Shown here: positions 20,840-30,963 of the stretch, one piece after another | How the letters are laid out: each line of letters opens with the position of its first letter | How positions within the stretch are numbered: the stretch's first letter is position 1 | Assembly: GCA_963575745.1 (NCBI GenBank) | Contig: CAUYUJ010018904.1 | Location: 165,276-229,275, forward strand | DNA length: 64,000 nucleotides | Direction: 5' to 3' | Source of the DNA: Prorocentrum cordatum | Lineage: Eukaryota; Sar; Dinophyceae; Prorocentrales; Prorocentraceae | Made by a program: the position numbers and the translations under genes | The notes under the pieces: model-generated | The model's input: only the letters and a program-made list of their open reading frames with translations | The model's database searches: none | What the model was told of the DNA's origin: nothing

Positions 20840-21540
20840 CCTTCTGCCTTGCGCAGTGCGGCGTCTGCCAATCTGATGCCAACCGGCGCCACGTTTGGCC
20901 CGCTTGCTGCAGTGCGGCGTTTTATGCGCCCCCTGGCTTGCGCAATGCGGCGTCTGCCCCCTGCCGCGAACCTGCGCCACGCTTGGCCCGGTCGCTGCAG
21001 TGCAAAATTTCTTTGCGCCCCCTGTGTTGCGCAGTGCGGCGTTTGCCCCCTGCTGCCAACCTGCGCCACTCTTGGCTCGGTTGCTGCAGTGCGGCGTTCT
21101 GTGAGCCCCTTGCCTTGCGCGGTGCGGCGTCTGCCCCCTGCTGCCAACCTGCGCCGCGCTCGGCCTGGTTGCTGCAGTGCGGGGTTTCTTTGCGCCCCCT
21201 GCCTTGCGCAGTGCGGCGTCTGCCCCCTGCGGCCAACCTGCGTCGGCCAGGTTGCTGCAGTGTAGCGTTCTGTGCGCCCCCCTGCCTTGCGCAGTGCGGC
21301 GTTTGCCTCCTGCTGCCAACCTGCGCCACTCTTGGCCCAGTTGCTGCAGTGCGGCGTTCTGTGCTCCCCTGCCTTGCGCAGTGGGGCGTCTGCCCCCCTG
21401 CTGCCAACCTGCGCCACGCTTGGCTCGGTTGCTGCAGCGCGGTGTTCTTTACTCCTTCTCCCTTGCGCAGTGGCGCGTCTGCCCCCTGCTGCCAGCCTGC
21501 GCCACGCTTGGCCTGGTTGCTGCAGATGTGGCGCAGTTAG
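20840..21540 (+). repeat. Tandem array, ~88-bp unit, 8 copies
   Basis: CTTGCGCAGTGCGGCGTCTG recurs near 20,847, 20,938, 21,026, 21,112, 21,204, 21,286, 21,374 and 21,462. CTGCTGCCAACCTGCGCCAC and TTGCTGCAGTGCGGCGTTC complete the unit. A further half unit lies at about 23,080-23,180. No coding function. Confidence 0.92.
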
Positions 21541-23570
21541 TTCGGTCTGGCGCTGACCAATCAACATTGCATTCTGATCGCGGTCTTGCGCTTTTGGCGC
21601 TGGCGCGCGCAGCTTCGCAATTGTGGCGCAGCTACTCCAGCGTCAAGCTCTAGAATCACATCCTGAGCATGTTTCCGCGTTTCTGGCGTGTGCGCACCCA
21701 GATTTGCGATCGTGAAACACTTTTCCAGCGGTGTAATTTCGGCCATTCTAACGCAAGCGCGCGTGGACTTGCATGCTGAGCCCGATTGGCATGCTCAGCG
21801 CCCGGGCGCTCAGATTGGCCATTGGCGCCCAGAATCATTCAACTGCGGGCTCTGCCCGCCCGCAAGCGCTGCCGGGCGCAATTCCTTCGGCATGGTGAAC
21901 AGTCCGGGCCGCTCCCCAGTCTGGTTTGCGCCAGCGCCCAGCGCCGCGCATTTTCCGCCAAGCGTTTCGTCACGCTTATGTGCCGCGCGCTCTTCTTCAG
22001 AGCGGTGCAGAGCTTTCGACACACCAGGCTCTGTGGTGCACAGGCAGCGGCCGCTCTCTGCTTTGGTTGGCTGCGCCCACGCCGCGTGCCTTCTGCCGAG
22101 CAGCCCTGTGGCGCTCACAAGCTGCTCGCTCCTCTTCTGAGCGGCGTGGAGCTCGACCCAGCAGGCTTCGTTGTGTACTCGGCGGTCGCCTCCTAGTCGG
22201 GGTCTGCGGCCAAGCCGCGCGCCTCCTGCCAAGCAGCCCTGTGCAGGTCAGGTGCCGCGCGCTCTTCTTCCAAGCGGCGCGCAGCAGGCTGCCTGCCGCG
22301 CAGCGCTCCCTGCTTTGGAGGTCTGCGGCCACGCCGCGCTTTCTCTTCCTAGCACTCTGTGGCCCTCAGGTGGTGCGCGCTTCTCTCACGCCTTGTGGCT
22401 CTCAGGTGCCGCGCGCTCTTCATCAGAGCAGGGTGGGGCTTTCGACGCACGCTCGCGGCACAGTCGACGGCCGCTTTGTCCCTGGGTGTCTGCGCCAACG
22501 CCGCGTGGCTTCTGCCAGCCCTGGGACCGCGCGCTCTCGTCTGAGCAGCGCGGAGCTTTCGACGCAGGCTCTGGCGAGCAGCCGACGGCCGCTCTCTTGT
22601 CTGGAGCATGCGCCCACCTTCGGCCAAAACAACTCAGGTGCCGCGCGCTCTTGCGCTCTTCTTCAGAGTCGCGCGGAGGTTTCGACGCAGCAGGCTCATG
22701 GCGCCCAGTCGGCGGCCACTCCCTGCTTGGGAGTCTGGGCTCACGCCGCGTTCCATGTACCAGGCAGCCCTGTTACGCTCAGGTGCTGCGCGCCGCGTGG
22801 GGCTTTCGACGCAGGCTCGCAGTGTACAGGCAGTCGTTCGTCCCCCAAGGCTGCACGTTCACACCCCAAGGCGCTGCGCCCAGAATTGCATCCTCAGGTT
22901 GGTTCCCCAGCGCCCACCGCCCAGGTTCACAGTCGCGGCGTCAATTTCGCCTTTTTGGCGCGGACGCGCTCATATTTTGATTCATGCAATGCAGCCCTCT
23001 CGCGAGTGCAGCGTTTGGCTTATCACCCTGCGCTCGCTCAAGTTGTGGCAGCGCGTCATTCTGCACCCCGCCTGCCTGGCGCAGTGCAGCGCCTGGCCAC
23101 GGTTGCCAACCAGGTGCAGCGCTCCATTGGCGCTGTGACGTCTGGTCCCTCTGCACACCCTGCCTTGCGCAGGCGGCGCGTGCTGCTCCAGATAACAGCT
23201 CGGTTGCCGCGCGCCCGCCTTCCGTTGCACCTGCGCGGCCAGCAATGCATTTGAAGCACGGGGCCTGGGTTCTGGCGCCAGCGTGCCCCGAAGATTCGCC
23301 AGCGCAATTTACTGATCATCCCTAAGCTTCCATGCGAGAGTTGCACAGGGATCCGTTCGCAACACCGGACTGGATCTAGCAAATGACACGCTCATTCGAG
23401 TGTTACCTGTTCGCGCAGGAAAGCGGACCGCGCCATGCAAGCAGCGTTCGAACCACTTTCTTTGCACGAAGGAACAGTCCAGCGGACGCAGTTTGCCTCG
23501 AATGGTGCCCGCGGCAGCGGCTCTTCAGCCGCTGACTCAAATATTGCATCCACAAACTTTTTGTTTGCCT
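21541..23570. repeat. Mixed diverged satellite units
   Basis: The CTCAGGTGCCGCGCGCTC word returns near 21,970, 22,247, 22,364, 22,399, 22,634 and 22,778. It is interspersed with TTCGACGCANGCTC words and a decayed 88-bp unit near 23,040-23,180. The stretch 23,200-23,570 has no identifiable feature. Confidence 0.65.
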
Positions 23571-23727
23571 CTGTGGGGGAGGTGGTTCTCCCTTGCGGAG
23601 ACGCTGCCGTGGCCTGTGGCAGATGCAGCACCCCCAAAAGAGCCACACTTCGTGGCATTGAAGTTTTTATCCTGCACGCTTCGCGTCTGCCAAGTCTGGA
23701 GAGAGAAGGTGCGGAACGGAAAGCGGA

Positions 23728-24610
23728 GCTTCTGAGGAGGCTGTGCATTCGGGAAGCAAGGTTTTCGCGGGCACCCTTCGTTTTCCATCTGCTTCGCTCC
23801 AGGCTGGTTGGTTAGTTAGTTGGCATTGGCTGATCAGGAGTGTCTTTGCATCGATTCTCTCCGGGGTGATCATTGCCTGTCCAAGAGTTACTTACCTCTT
23901 CTTTCTTTTCCATTGCTTTAATCAATGGATTCCTTGCGCGCAGGCCCAGGGGATGCTGCCGCGCGTCTCGCGGTCCCTCTGGTTGGGGTTCGGATCGCCC
24001 CCACGCAGCCGAGATCCACGTCCTCTGTCGACGCAGTCCCCGTCTTCTCTGTCTTGGGGCGCTCGGGCCAGGTCTCGTCGCCCATTACTCAGCAATCCTG
24101 GGACGCTCAGGTGTCGTCCGCTCGCGCAGAGCGGCATGGAGCTGTGCATCTTGGGTCGCGGTGTGCGGTCGGCCGCTGCGCCGGCGCACCGTGCGCTCAG
24201 TTGCGGGACCAAGCAATACCTGTGACGCTCAGGTGCCGTCCGCTCGCGCAGAGCGGCACGGAGCTGTGCATCTTGCGTCGCGGTGCGCGGTCGGCCGCTG
24301 CGCCGGCGCACCGTGCGCTCAATTGCGCGACCAAGCAACCCTGTGACGCTCAGGTGCCGTCCGCTCGCGCAGAGCGGCACGGAGCTGTGCACCTTGGGTC
24401 GCGGTGCGCGGTCGGCCGTCGCGCCGGCGCACGGTGCACTCAGTTGCGCGACCAAGCAACCGTGTTTACGCTCAGGTGCCGTCCACTCGGGCAGCGGCAT
24501 GGAGCTATGCATCTCGGGTCGCGGTGCGCGGTCGGCCGCTGCGCCGTGCGCTCAGTTGCGGGACCAAGCAACCCTGTGACGCTCAGGTGCCGTCCGCTCG
24601 CGCAGAGCGA
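23728..24610. repeat. Second copy of the 16,557-17,555 segment
   Basis: Nearly identical to the left copy, including five of its six satellite units. It stops sharply at about 24,612, where TTGAAGCTGATATTC replaces the satellite. It is preceded by the inverted relative of the 7.3/7.7-kb unit (23,570-23,720). Confidence 0.88.
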
Positions 24611-25557
24611 CTTGAAGCTGATATTCTGATGTGCTTTCTGTGTTTCTCTTGTCTTGCTTTTTTTGTTATCCCTTTTCCTTGCTTGTTGTTTTTCTCGCGC
24701 GCGGGCTTGGGTTGGTTTGGGCTGCATTTCGCGGTCCCTCCCGCCCTCCCCGCGTGGCGAACGTGCTGGCCGCAATCCGCTTCCCTTCGGGGGGGTAGGT
24801 GGTTCTCCCTTGCGGAGACGCTGCCGCGGCCTTTTATCCTGCACGCTTCGCGTCTGCCAAGTCTGGAGAGAGAAGGTGCGGAGCGGAAACCGACGCGGAA
24901 TCCGACCAACGAAATCGGTGTCGCTGATGGTTTTGGCCGCCCGCTGAAATGGGCTAGCAGTGCTGAAGCGAGTTTGCACTAATCCCGAAGTGGAGTCCGA
25001 CAAGCCCGACGACGGGTGGCTGAACGACGGGGCGTTCTCGCGTGGACGGCGATGGTGCGCAGGCGCCGATCTGGGCGATCCGCGCTGGCACAACCACGAA
25101 ACAAGAGGGGCGTCCCCCCCCCCCAGCTCCGCGTCAACCTGAACAGGAAGAGCGGCACCTGAGCGTCACAGGGTTGCTCAACGACGGGCGCCCTGGCGCG
25201 AAAAGTGGATCCGCGTGGGCCTGATTGAAGTTGCTCCGCGCAAATCGGCTGTGGACAGGCGGCCCTGAGCGTCACAGGGTTGCAGAAATTTCTCGCTCGA
25301 TAGGAGACAGGGGCAGCGTCGACGGAGGACGCAGATCTCGGCTGCGTGGGGACGATCAACCCCCAACTGGAAGAGGACCGCGAGACGCGCGGCGCCGCCT
25401 CCCAGGCCTGCGCGCGTAGAAAGGGACGAATGAGATGGGGCGGCCGCGAAAACCACATTTCCCGAATGCACAGCCTCCTAAGAAAAAACGCTTCGTGTGT
25501 TGGGTGAGGGGGAGTTTCTCTTTCCGCGCGCCTTGCCCTTCTCGGGGGCGGTGGTCC
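24611..25557. repeat. Patchwork of known repeat fragments
   Basis: Contains a short relative of the 7.3/7.7-kb unit (24,795-24,890) and two isolated CTGAGCGTCACAGGGTTGC words (about 25,160 and 25,265). The 7,606-7,722 segment is repeated at 25,378-25,494. No gene. Confidence 0.6.
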
Positions 25558-25590
25558 GTCGGTCTGTCTGTGGTCTGTCTCCGTCCGTCG

Positions 25591-25626
<36 letters not shown>

Positions 25627-25841
25627 GGTTCTGCCCGGAAGGGCAAAAGTGTGATACGCCCGAGGCGTGCCAGGCCCGGAAGGGCACTCGTGCGTCTCCC
25701 GCGAGCGTCGCTGGCCTCGCTCAGCGGTGTCTGGTTCTGCCCGGAAGGGCAAAAGTGTGATGCGCCCGAGGCGTGCCAGGCCCGGAAAGGCACTCGTGCG
25801 TCTCCCGCGAGCGTCGCTGGCCTCGCTCGGCGGTTTGGCGC
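25558..25841. repeat. (GTCT)n microsatellite and 106-bp tandem duplication
   Basis: GTCT/GTCC tetranucleotides fill 25,558-25,627. A unit starting TTCTGCCCGGAAGGGCAAAA at about 25,629 is then repeated at about 25,735. Similar GTCx-rich tracts lie inside the A repeats at 55,735-55,825 and 58,735-58,820, so this block is probably a decayed A repeat of that subfamily. Confidence 0.85.
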
Positions 25842-25864
25842 TCGCAGGGTGTTCGCTATGCGGC

Positions 25865-26009
25865 AGGATTTTGCCCCGCCCGCCCTCCCCGTGCTCTTGC
25901 GTTTCGCTGGCTGGGGTGCCGCGGAGGTCTCCCAGAGTTGCCCCTGCCAGCTGCACGATAGCTGGTTGCCCACAGAACGTGTGGATACGCAATGGCACGG
26001 AGAGCGTCG
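25865..26009 (+). mobile_element. B-type end of an f/g-like element, cut by element D
   Basis: GCCCGCCCTCCC, CGTTTCGCTGGCTGGGGTG and GCCCCTGCCAGCTGCACG match the middle and B segment of the 58.5-59.1-kb element in the same order. The match fades at AGAGCGTCGG, where the B2 end of element D begins. D thus appears to have landed near the end of an older split-repeat element. Confidence 0.6.
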
Positions 26010-26130
26010 GAAAACCATTGCGGTAGCCAGGCCCACTGTAGAATGGCCGGCGTCCTTGCGCCAGCATAGGGCGCGTGAACGGCGCTGCCTGGCTGGCAAG
26101 AGCCTTCTGGGAACCCGCCCCTTGGGCCCC
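26010..26130 (-). repeat. Element D, B2 repeat
   Basis: 121 bp nearly identical to 26,983-27,102. Its outer end, on the minus strand, is CAATGGTTTTC. It forms the downstream boundary of the element. Confidence 0.85.
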
Positions 26131-26179
26131 CAGCCAGGGCAGGACGCCGGCGCGGGCCATAGGGTGGCATGAGGGCGGG

Positions 26180-26982
26180 CAGAAAGTTGGCAGACAGCCG
26201 CCAGGCTGTCGCTGGGGAGCGCGCCGGCGCAGCGCCACGGAGCCGCCCCAGGAGGCACGCAGGCGCGACTCCTGCTATAGAGCTTCGGGGGCGCCGCTCC
26301 TGTCTGGGAGCACACAAGCGCAGCTCCTTTCAGGGAGCCTGGGGGTGCTGCTCCTGTCAGGGAACACAGGAAGGAGCTCTGGTGGGCAGCGCCCCTGTCG
26401 AGGAGCGCACAAGCGCAGCTCCTTTCAGGGAGCATTGGGCGCCGCCCCCTTCGGCGAACTTCTGCTCTGGGGGGCCGCTCCTGTCAGGGAGTTTTGAAGC
26501 GCCGCTCCTATCAGGGAGCTTTGAGGCGCCGCTCCCGTCAAGGAGTTTTCGGCCGCTGCCCCTGTCAGGGAACACGCGAAAGGGCGCTTTAGGGCGCCGC
26601 TCCTGTCGGGGAGAACGCAGGCGCAGCTCCTTTCAGGGAGCGCTAGGCACCGCTGACTCCTATCAGGGAGCACGCAGGCGCAGCTCCTTTCAGCTTCAAG
26701 GAGCCAGCGCGCGGGAGCAGCAACAGAAGAACTGCGAAACACGATCGGCCCAGCAGTCGAGACCCGAGCAGCGCGGGCGAACCGCCATGCGAGACCGCAC
26801 CAGAGTACACACGAACAGAGCAAGGTGAGCACACTTCCGCCGCTTCGCGCAGAAACCGCCGGCCGCCGACACCGCAGCCCGCAGCGCAGGCATTGAGCGT
26901 GCAGGAATTGAGGAGTGGAGGCGAACACACGTGGGGCTGCTCCTCACGGTTTTCCTGCAGCATAAACGAGTTTATGAATCAT
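26180..26982 (-). repeat. Element D, A2 repeat with hairpin start
   Basis: Matches A1 (32,640-33,548) except for a ~106-bp segment missing here. Its start on the minus strand is a palindrome, CATAAAC-GA-GTTTATG at 26,961-26,976. Next comes the arm GGTTTTC (26,948-26,954, plus strand), complementary to GAAAACC (26,983-26,989) at the end of B1. The body holds more than ten short CTCCTNTCAGGGAG hairpins. Confidence 0.85.
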
Positions 26983-27102
26983 GAAAACCATTGCGGTAGC
27001 CAGGCCCACTGTAGAATGGCCGGCGTCCTTGCGCCAGCATAGGGCGTGTGAACGGCGCTGCCTGGCTGGCAAGAGCCTTCTGGGAACCCGCCCCTTGGGC
27101 TC
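26983..27102 (-). repeat. Element D, B1 repeat
   Basis: Direct copy of B2, lying between the end of the coding region and A2. The B1|A2 join at 26,982/26,983 is the sequence expected where a circle of A...B would close. Confidence 0.85.
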
Positions 27103-27212
27103 CCAATGCACCAGAAGGCGACGGACTGCGCGGCAGCGCCTGACAGGGGTACATCGTGAGGACCGCTTCCTGTTCCCATTGGTTTTACAACCCCACGCAC
27201 GCGATGCCGCAG

Positions 27213-28721
27213 TCAGGCTTGCTCGCCGTCACTTGAGTCGGAGTGGTCAACTGGCCATTCGGCCGCCGACAAAGCACCGCGACTTTGGGCGCTGACGTAA
27301 CCGAAAGCCGCCACGCCCTTCCAACCACCACTAAAAAACAAAGCTGCGGGCCCTCCTTGTTGGAGAGCCTCGTCGGCAAAGCCTCGCCTGAAAGCGCGCG
27401 TGCCCCAGGCCGCAGCGCTCCGCAACTGCAAAGCGGCTGCTGCAAGTTTGAGAACAGCAAGAGCGTCGGCATATTGCACGCTCGCGAAAGGGACCGACAC
27501 TGCTGCTCCTACAGAGAATAATTCGCAGACGCCACACAAGGAGCGCCCCTGCAGCTGACAAATGCAACGTCTGGTTGTCTCACACGGTTCGTTGTAACAT
27601 TTGCGCTGCGCGAAACGAATGACACAGGTTTTGCGTTCATCGCCGCTGAAGCGGAATGTCACAACATTGGACCCTAGGAGCAGCAACTCAGAGTAACGCA
27701 AACAAAATTGGCGAGCGATCACCCACGACGCCGCCAACAGCGGATATCCAGCTTCAGCGCACCACTTGCGGATGAGTTTGGTTTCTTCCGCCGTCGCCCG
27801 GATCTTCACTCTCCTGCATACGTCTCGTGTAAGTTTCTCGGCACCTCTGGCCAGCCTTTCTGCGTCGTCGAGAACACCGAGAGGGGCCTGCAATAGGTAG
27901 AGCACACTGCGAACATGAGAAACATATTTCTGCAGACTGTTCCCATTACGGAATAACCCCACAAAGGCATTGAGAACAGATTCGGACGGCGGCCAGCTGG
28001 GCGCCGAAATGGCCCTGGCAGCTTCGCCCCACAAGCGGGCGGCGGAAGCGCATTGTGGAGCACTTTTTCGCCAGGCAGCGAACTCGACCCACAGAGTGTG
28101 GAGATGGAGATGATCTCCGCCAGGAACATCGCGACGTGCACGTTTGACTTCTTCACGGGGCATGCCAATTGGCTCCGCCCCTGGATAGCAATTGCAGCGG
28201 GCGGCGGCCGCCAGCGCGGCTGCTAGCACAGGAGGTTCGGGAACAACGCGAGCACGGCGCGATTCACCAAGCAAGATTGAGCCAGCACGACCTTGCTCGT
28301 CGTTGGCTGCCTCACGTGGATCGCTTTGGCTCGCAACTCGGGTTTGTGCCTCTGCCCCAGCCCCTGAAGAGGACGAGGCAGCCTCGGTGCGCGTTGCCTG
28401 TCGGCACGCCGCGGCCGCTAACTCCCGGTCGGCCTGGCGCTGACACTGCGCCAAGAAGGCTTTGACGAACGCAACGTTCTGTCCAGAAAACGCAGGGACG
28501 AGATCTACCAATTCATTTGCTTCCAAACCGCCCAAATCAGACAAATGCTGGAAGCCACCGTGCTCCAGAGCTTCGCAAATACCAGAGATATCAACCAGAT
28601 TCACGCCAGCCACGCCCTGCAGCACGCGAGCGAAAACCGAGTTCACATCGCTCGCCTGCCCGGGCGGGGCGCCTTCAGCACGCAAACGCTTGCTTCGGCT
28701 CTCGTTTACAAAACTAAGCAT
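27213..28721 (-). CDS. Tyrosine recombinase of element D
   Basis: 502 residues from the methionine at 28,721. The frame is open upstream, but MLSFVNESRSKR aligns with the starts of the other two YRs (MALRFIDKSR, MALEFISRK). Residues ~47-92 form a small helical domain resembling a SAM fold (GFQHLSDLGGLEANELVDL). The catalytic part has Arg342 (FCLRYSEL), Lys374 (AQRK), Trp467 (SGGWKG) and nucleophile Tyr475 (AAFGYVSAQ). The HxxR box reads GTRAFRR, so the histidine is Arg442; relatives have GTHAFRR. A CIC-x7-CGVC cluster (386-399) may bind zinc. It would insert the cDNA circle, starts 90 bp after pol ends on the same strand, and is intact apart from His442. Confidence 0.88.
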   Translation of the reverse strand: MLSFVNESRSKRLRAEGAPPGQASDVNSVFARVLQGVAGVNLVDISGICEALEHGGFQHLSDLGGLEANELVDLVPAFSGQNVAFVKAFLAQCQRQADRELAAAACRQATRTEAASSSSGAGAEAQTRVASQSDPREAANDEQGRAGSILLGESRRARVVPEPPVLAAALAAAARCNCYPGAEPIGMPREEVKRARRDVPGGDHLHLHTLWVEFAAWRKSAPQCASAARLWGEAARAISAPSWPPSESVLNAFVGLFRNGNSLQKYVSHVRSVLYLLQAPLGVLDDAERLARGAEKLTRDVCRRVKIRATAEETKLIRKWCAEAGYPLLAASWVIARQFCLRYSELLLLGSNVVTFRFSGDERKTCVIRFAQRKCYNEPCETTRRCICQLQGRSLCGVCELFSVGAAVSVPFASVQYADALAVLKLAAAALQLRSAAAWGTRAFRRGFADEALQQGGPAALFFSGGWKGVAAFGYVSAQSRGALSAAEWPVDHSDSSDGEQA

Positions 28722-28810
28722 TGAGCCGAAACTACGGAGAAGGCAAGACTGGCGCATGGCATCCCTCCTCCAATTAGAACCTGTGCACATCTTATTGTTT
28801 CACTTTTTCT

Positions 28811-30894
28811 TCAGCCGCCCCAGGGTGCATCCGGCGGAAACAGCCACTCGACGCGTTGAAAATTTCGCGCCTGCAGCTCGGCAATTTGCTCTGCCTTCTC
28901 AGACGGCCGCGTGGGGGCATCTGCGAGATTCAAATGCGAAGGCACATGCCAAAGATGCAGGAAATGCGCCTTGTCGGAGACGAGAAGCCACAGATTGCCA
29001 ATCAGACAATTCCAATCGGACTTCCGCGAGCAACCTCGCACAAGCGCACCCAATGCGCTTTTGTTATCGACGAAACAGATGATCTCGAGATCTGCTTGGC
29101 CAATGCTTAAAATCCATTTCAATGCGCAGATCGCTGCCATCAGCTCCCAGGTGCCGATCTGGTTCTTTCGCCAGTGTGCCCATTGGCGAGCGCTGTCGGG
29201 TGGCGGCCCAGACTTTGGCGAAAGGAGCGTGCAGCACCCACGCCATCATGCCAGTGCCGGTTGCGTCGCTGTACAAAATGCACCGCTGGCGCTCGCGGAG
29301 TTGCAGCGGTGCACGCCGCGAGGGTGGCGATTGCAAAAACTTATGCCACCATATGAGCGCGAGCCTCGTCCTCGCAGTGAGCAGCTGGCACGGCCTGCGC
29401 CATGAAAGAACAATGCTGCCAGCGGAGCACGCGCCCCCTTGCCAAAAACTGAGCTGGCACCCCAACTCAAACGCAAGGCCAGCTTCTGCGCTTCTGCCGG
29501 CGGCAACGCGCCCGCTTTGAGGGCCCTGACGATTTGGGAGCTCCACAACTCGAGCTTCTCCGGACCCACGTCAAAAACTATCTCTTGCCGGGCGTCATCA
29601 AAACGAACGCCGACGCCGAGAATGGTGGCCGATGGCTGTTCTGTGACAGCCTTGGCGGCATCCAAATCCCAGCCGAGAAGATCTGAAATTACGTACCTGG
29701 CAAGCTTGGCCGTGCCAGCAGGGCCCGTCAGAGGGTCTCCGCCAACATCTATTTGCTCTTCCATCGCGTCGCCCGAAAACAGATCGTCGACGAAGCGAAG
29801 GTACAGCACTAGGAAAATCTGCGCGAGCACGCCCTGAATTGCCAAACCGAACCGCTCCCAGGCGGACACGGAGGCGGAAGAGCCAAAGGGCATTGCCAGG
29901 AGCTGGAGACACTGGTCTGTAGCCAACGCCTCCTGCCACACGACAACTGCCAATGGAAGGTGAGAGCTGCATATTGGTAGTGTTTTGAAGGCTTGCACAA
30001 AATCATCTCTGCGCCAACGAACGCGCATTGTTCTTGATTTTGTGATCTTCAACACCAGCGCTACAAGTGAGTCTAGCGTGTCGGGAAGCATCTTCTCGGA
30101 TACTTGCGTGCCTTCATTGATACGCGACGCAGAAAAATCATCGATGCATCTAACTTTGGGAAACGTTTCCCAGCCTACGGTCTTCCAACCTTGCACGATT
30201 GGGAATCTCGGGGTTAAAACACAAGTTTCTATGTTCAACGGACGCATTCTAGCCTTGCCGTCCGCGACCTCCCGGTCGCATGCAGAAGCAAAAACTTCGC
30301 AGACAGATCTGTCCATCCCGAGTGGCAAAGACGATCGCCGCAAAATGCGTCTGTTCTGAACGCTCGCAGTGGCCAATAGAGCAGCTTTGGTTACCTCCGG
30401 CGCTGCGTTCCCTGTCGGAACGCGCATCCCACTCGCTGGGAGCAAGCCGACAAGAGGAAAACCGTGCATTAAATTGCTAATCAGCGCGGCGTCTGGCCAG
30501 CTAATGGACTCAAGCATCTCGCTAAGGAGAAAAAGATTTTTCCGGGGCCCTAAGACACCTTGGCAGTGCGCTGGCAGCTGCGCGAACGCGCGTTGCCAGC
30601 AGGGTTCCGTCACTCGCTTCCTCTCCGACCAGTAAGCAAGCGCTGATTTACGAGCCGAGTGCAATTCCGCAGGGGTCAATCTTGTCACGCGGTCGCAGCC
30701 TTTTTCCAAAAGTGCGGCAAAAGAGGAACTTCTGCGCAAACAGGCAAGGCCGACGCCCACTCCAAGTGATCCCATGGATCTAGGCGATGCAAATCATCGC
30801 GAGCGAGAAAGCTATGTACACGCGCGCAGACATGTGACAGCCCAGCTTTAGAATGCTTAAAATAAGCGCTGGGACGAGCCGAAGAGGACTCCAT
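28811..30894 (-). pseudogene. RT-RNase H (pol) of element D, frameshifted
   Basis: The N-terminus (30,894 down, LHRLDPWDHLEWAS) lies in the gag frame after a single TGA. A shift near 30,700 leads to the main frame 30,775-29,246. RT motifs are CIDDFSASRINE, DDFVQAFKTLP, MPFGSSASVSAWERF and catalytic RFVDDLFSGD. The connection carries AEAQKLALRLSWGAS. A one-base loss near 29,384, not present in the 46.0-kb copy, and a shift near 29,200 break RNase H: LYSDATGTG (Asp), then ICALKWIL, CFVDNKSALG and SHLNLADAPTRP in 28,811-29,140. The product would copy the element RNA. The second shift is shared with the 45.7-kb copy, so it predates their split. Confidence 0.85.
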
Positions 30895-30963
30895 GGGCTC
30901 ATCGTCCCCTGACTCGCTCTCCGACTGCTGACCGTCGGCACTGTCGGCGAGCGGCGTGACCGC

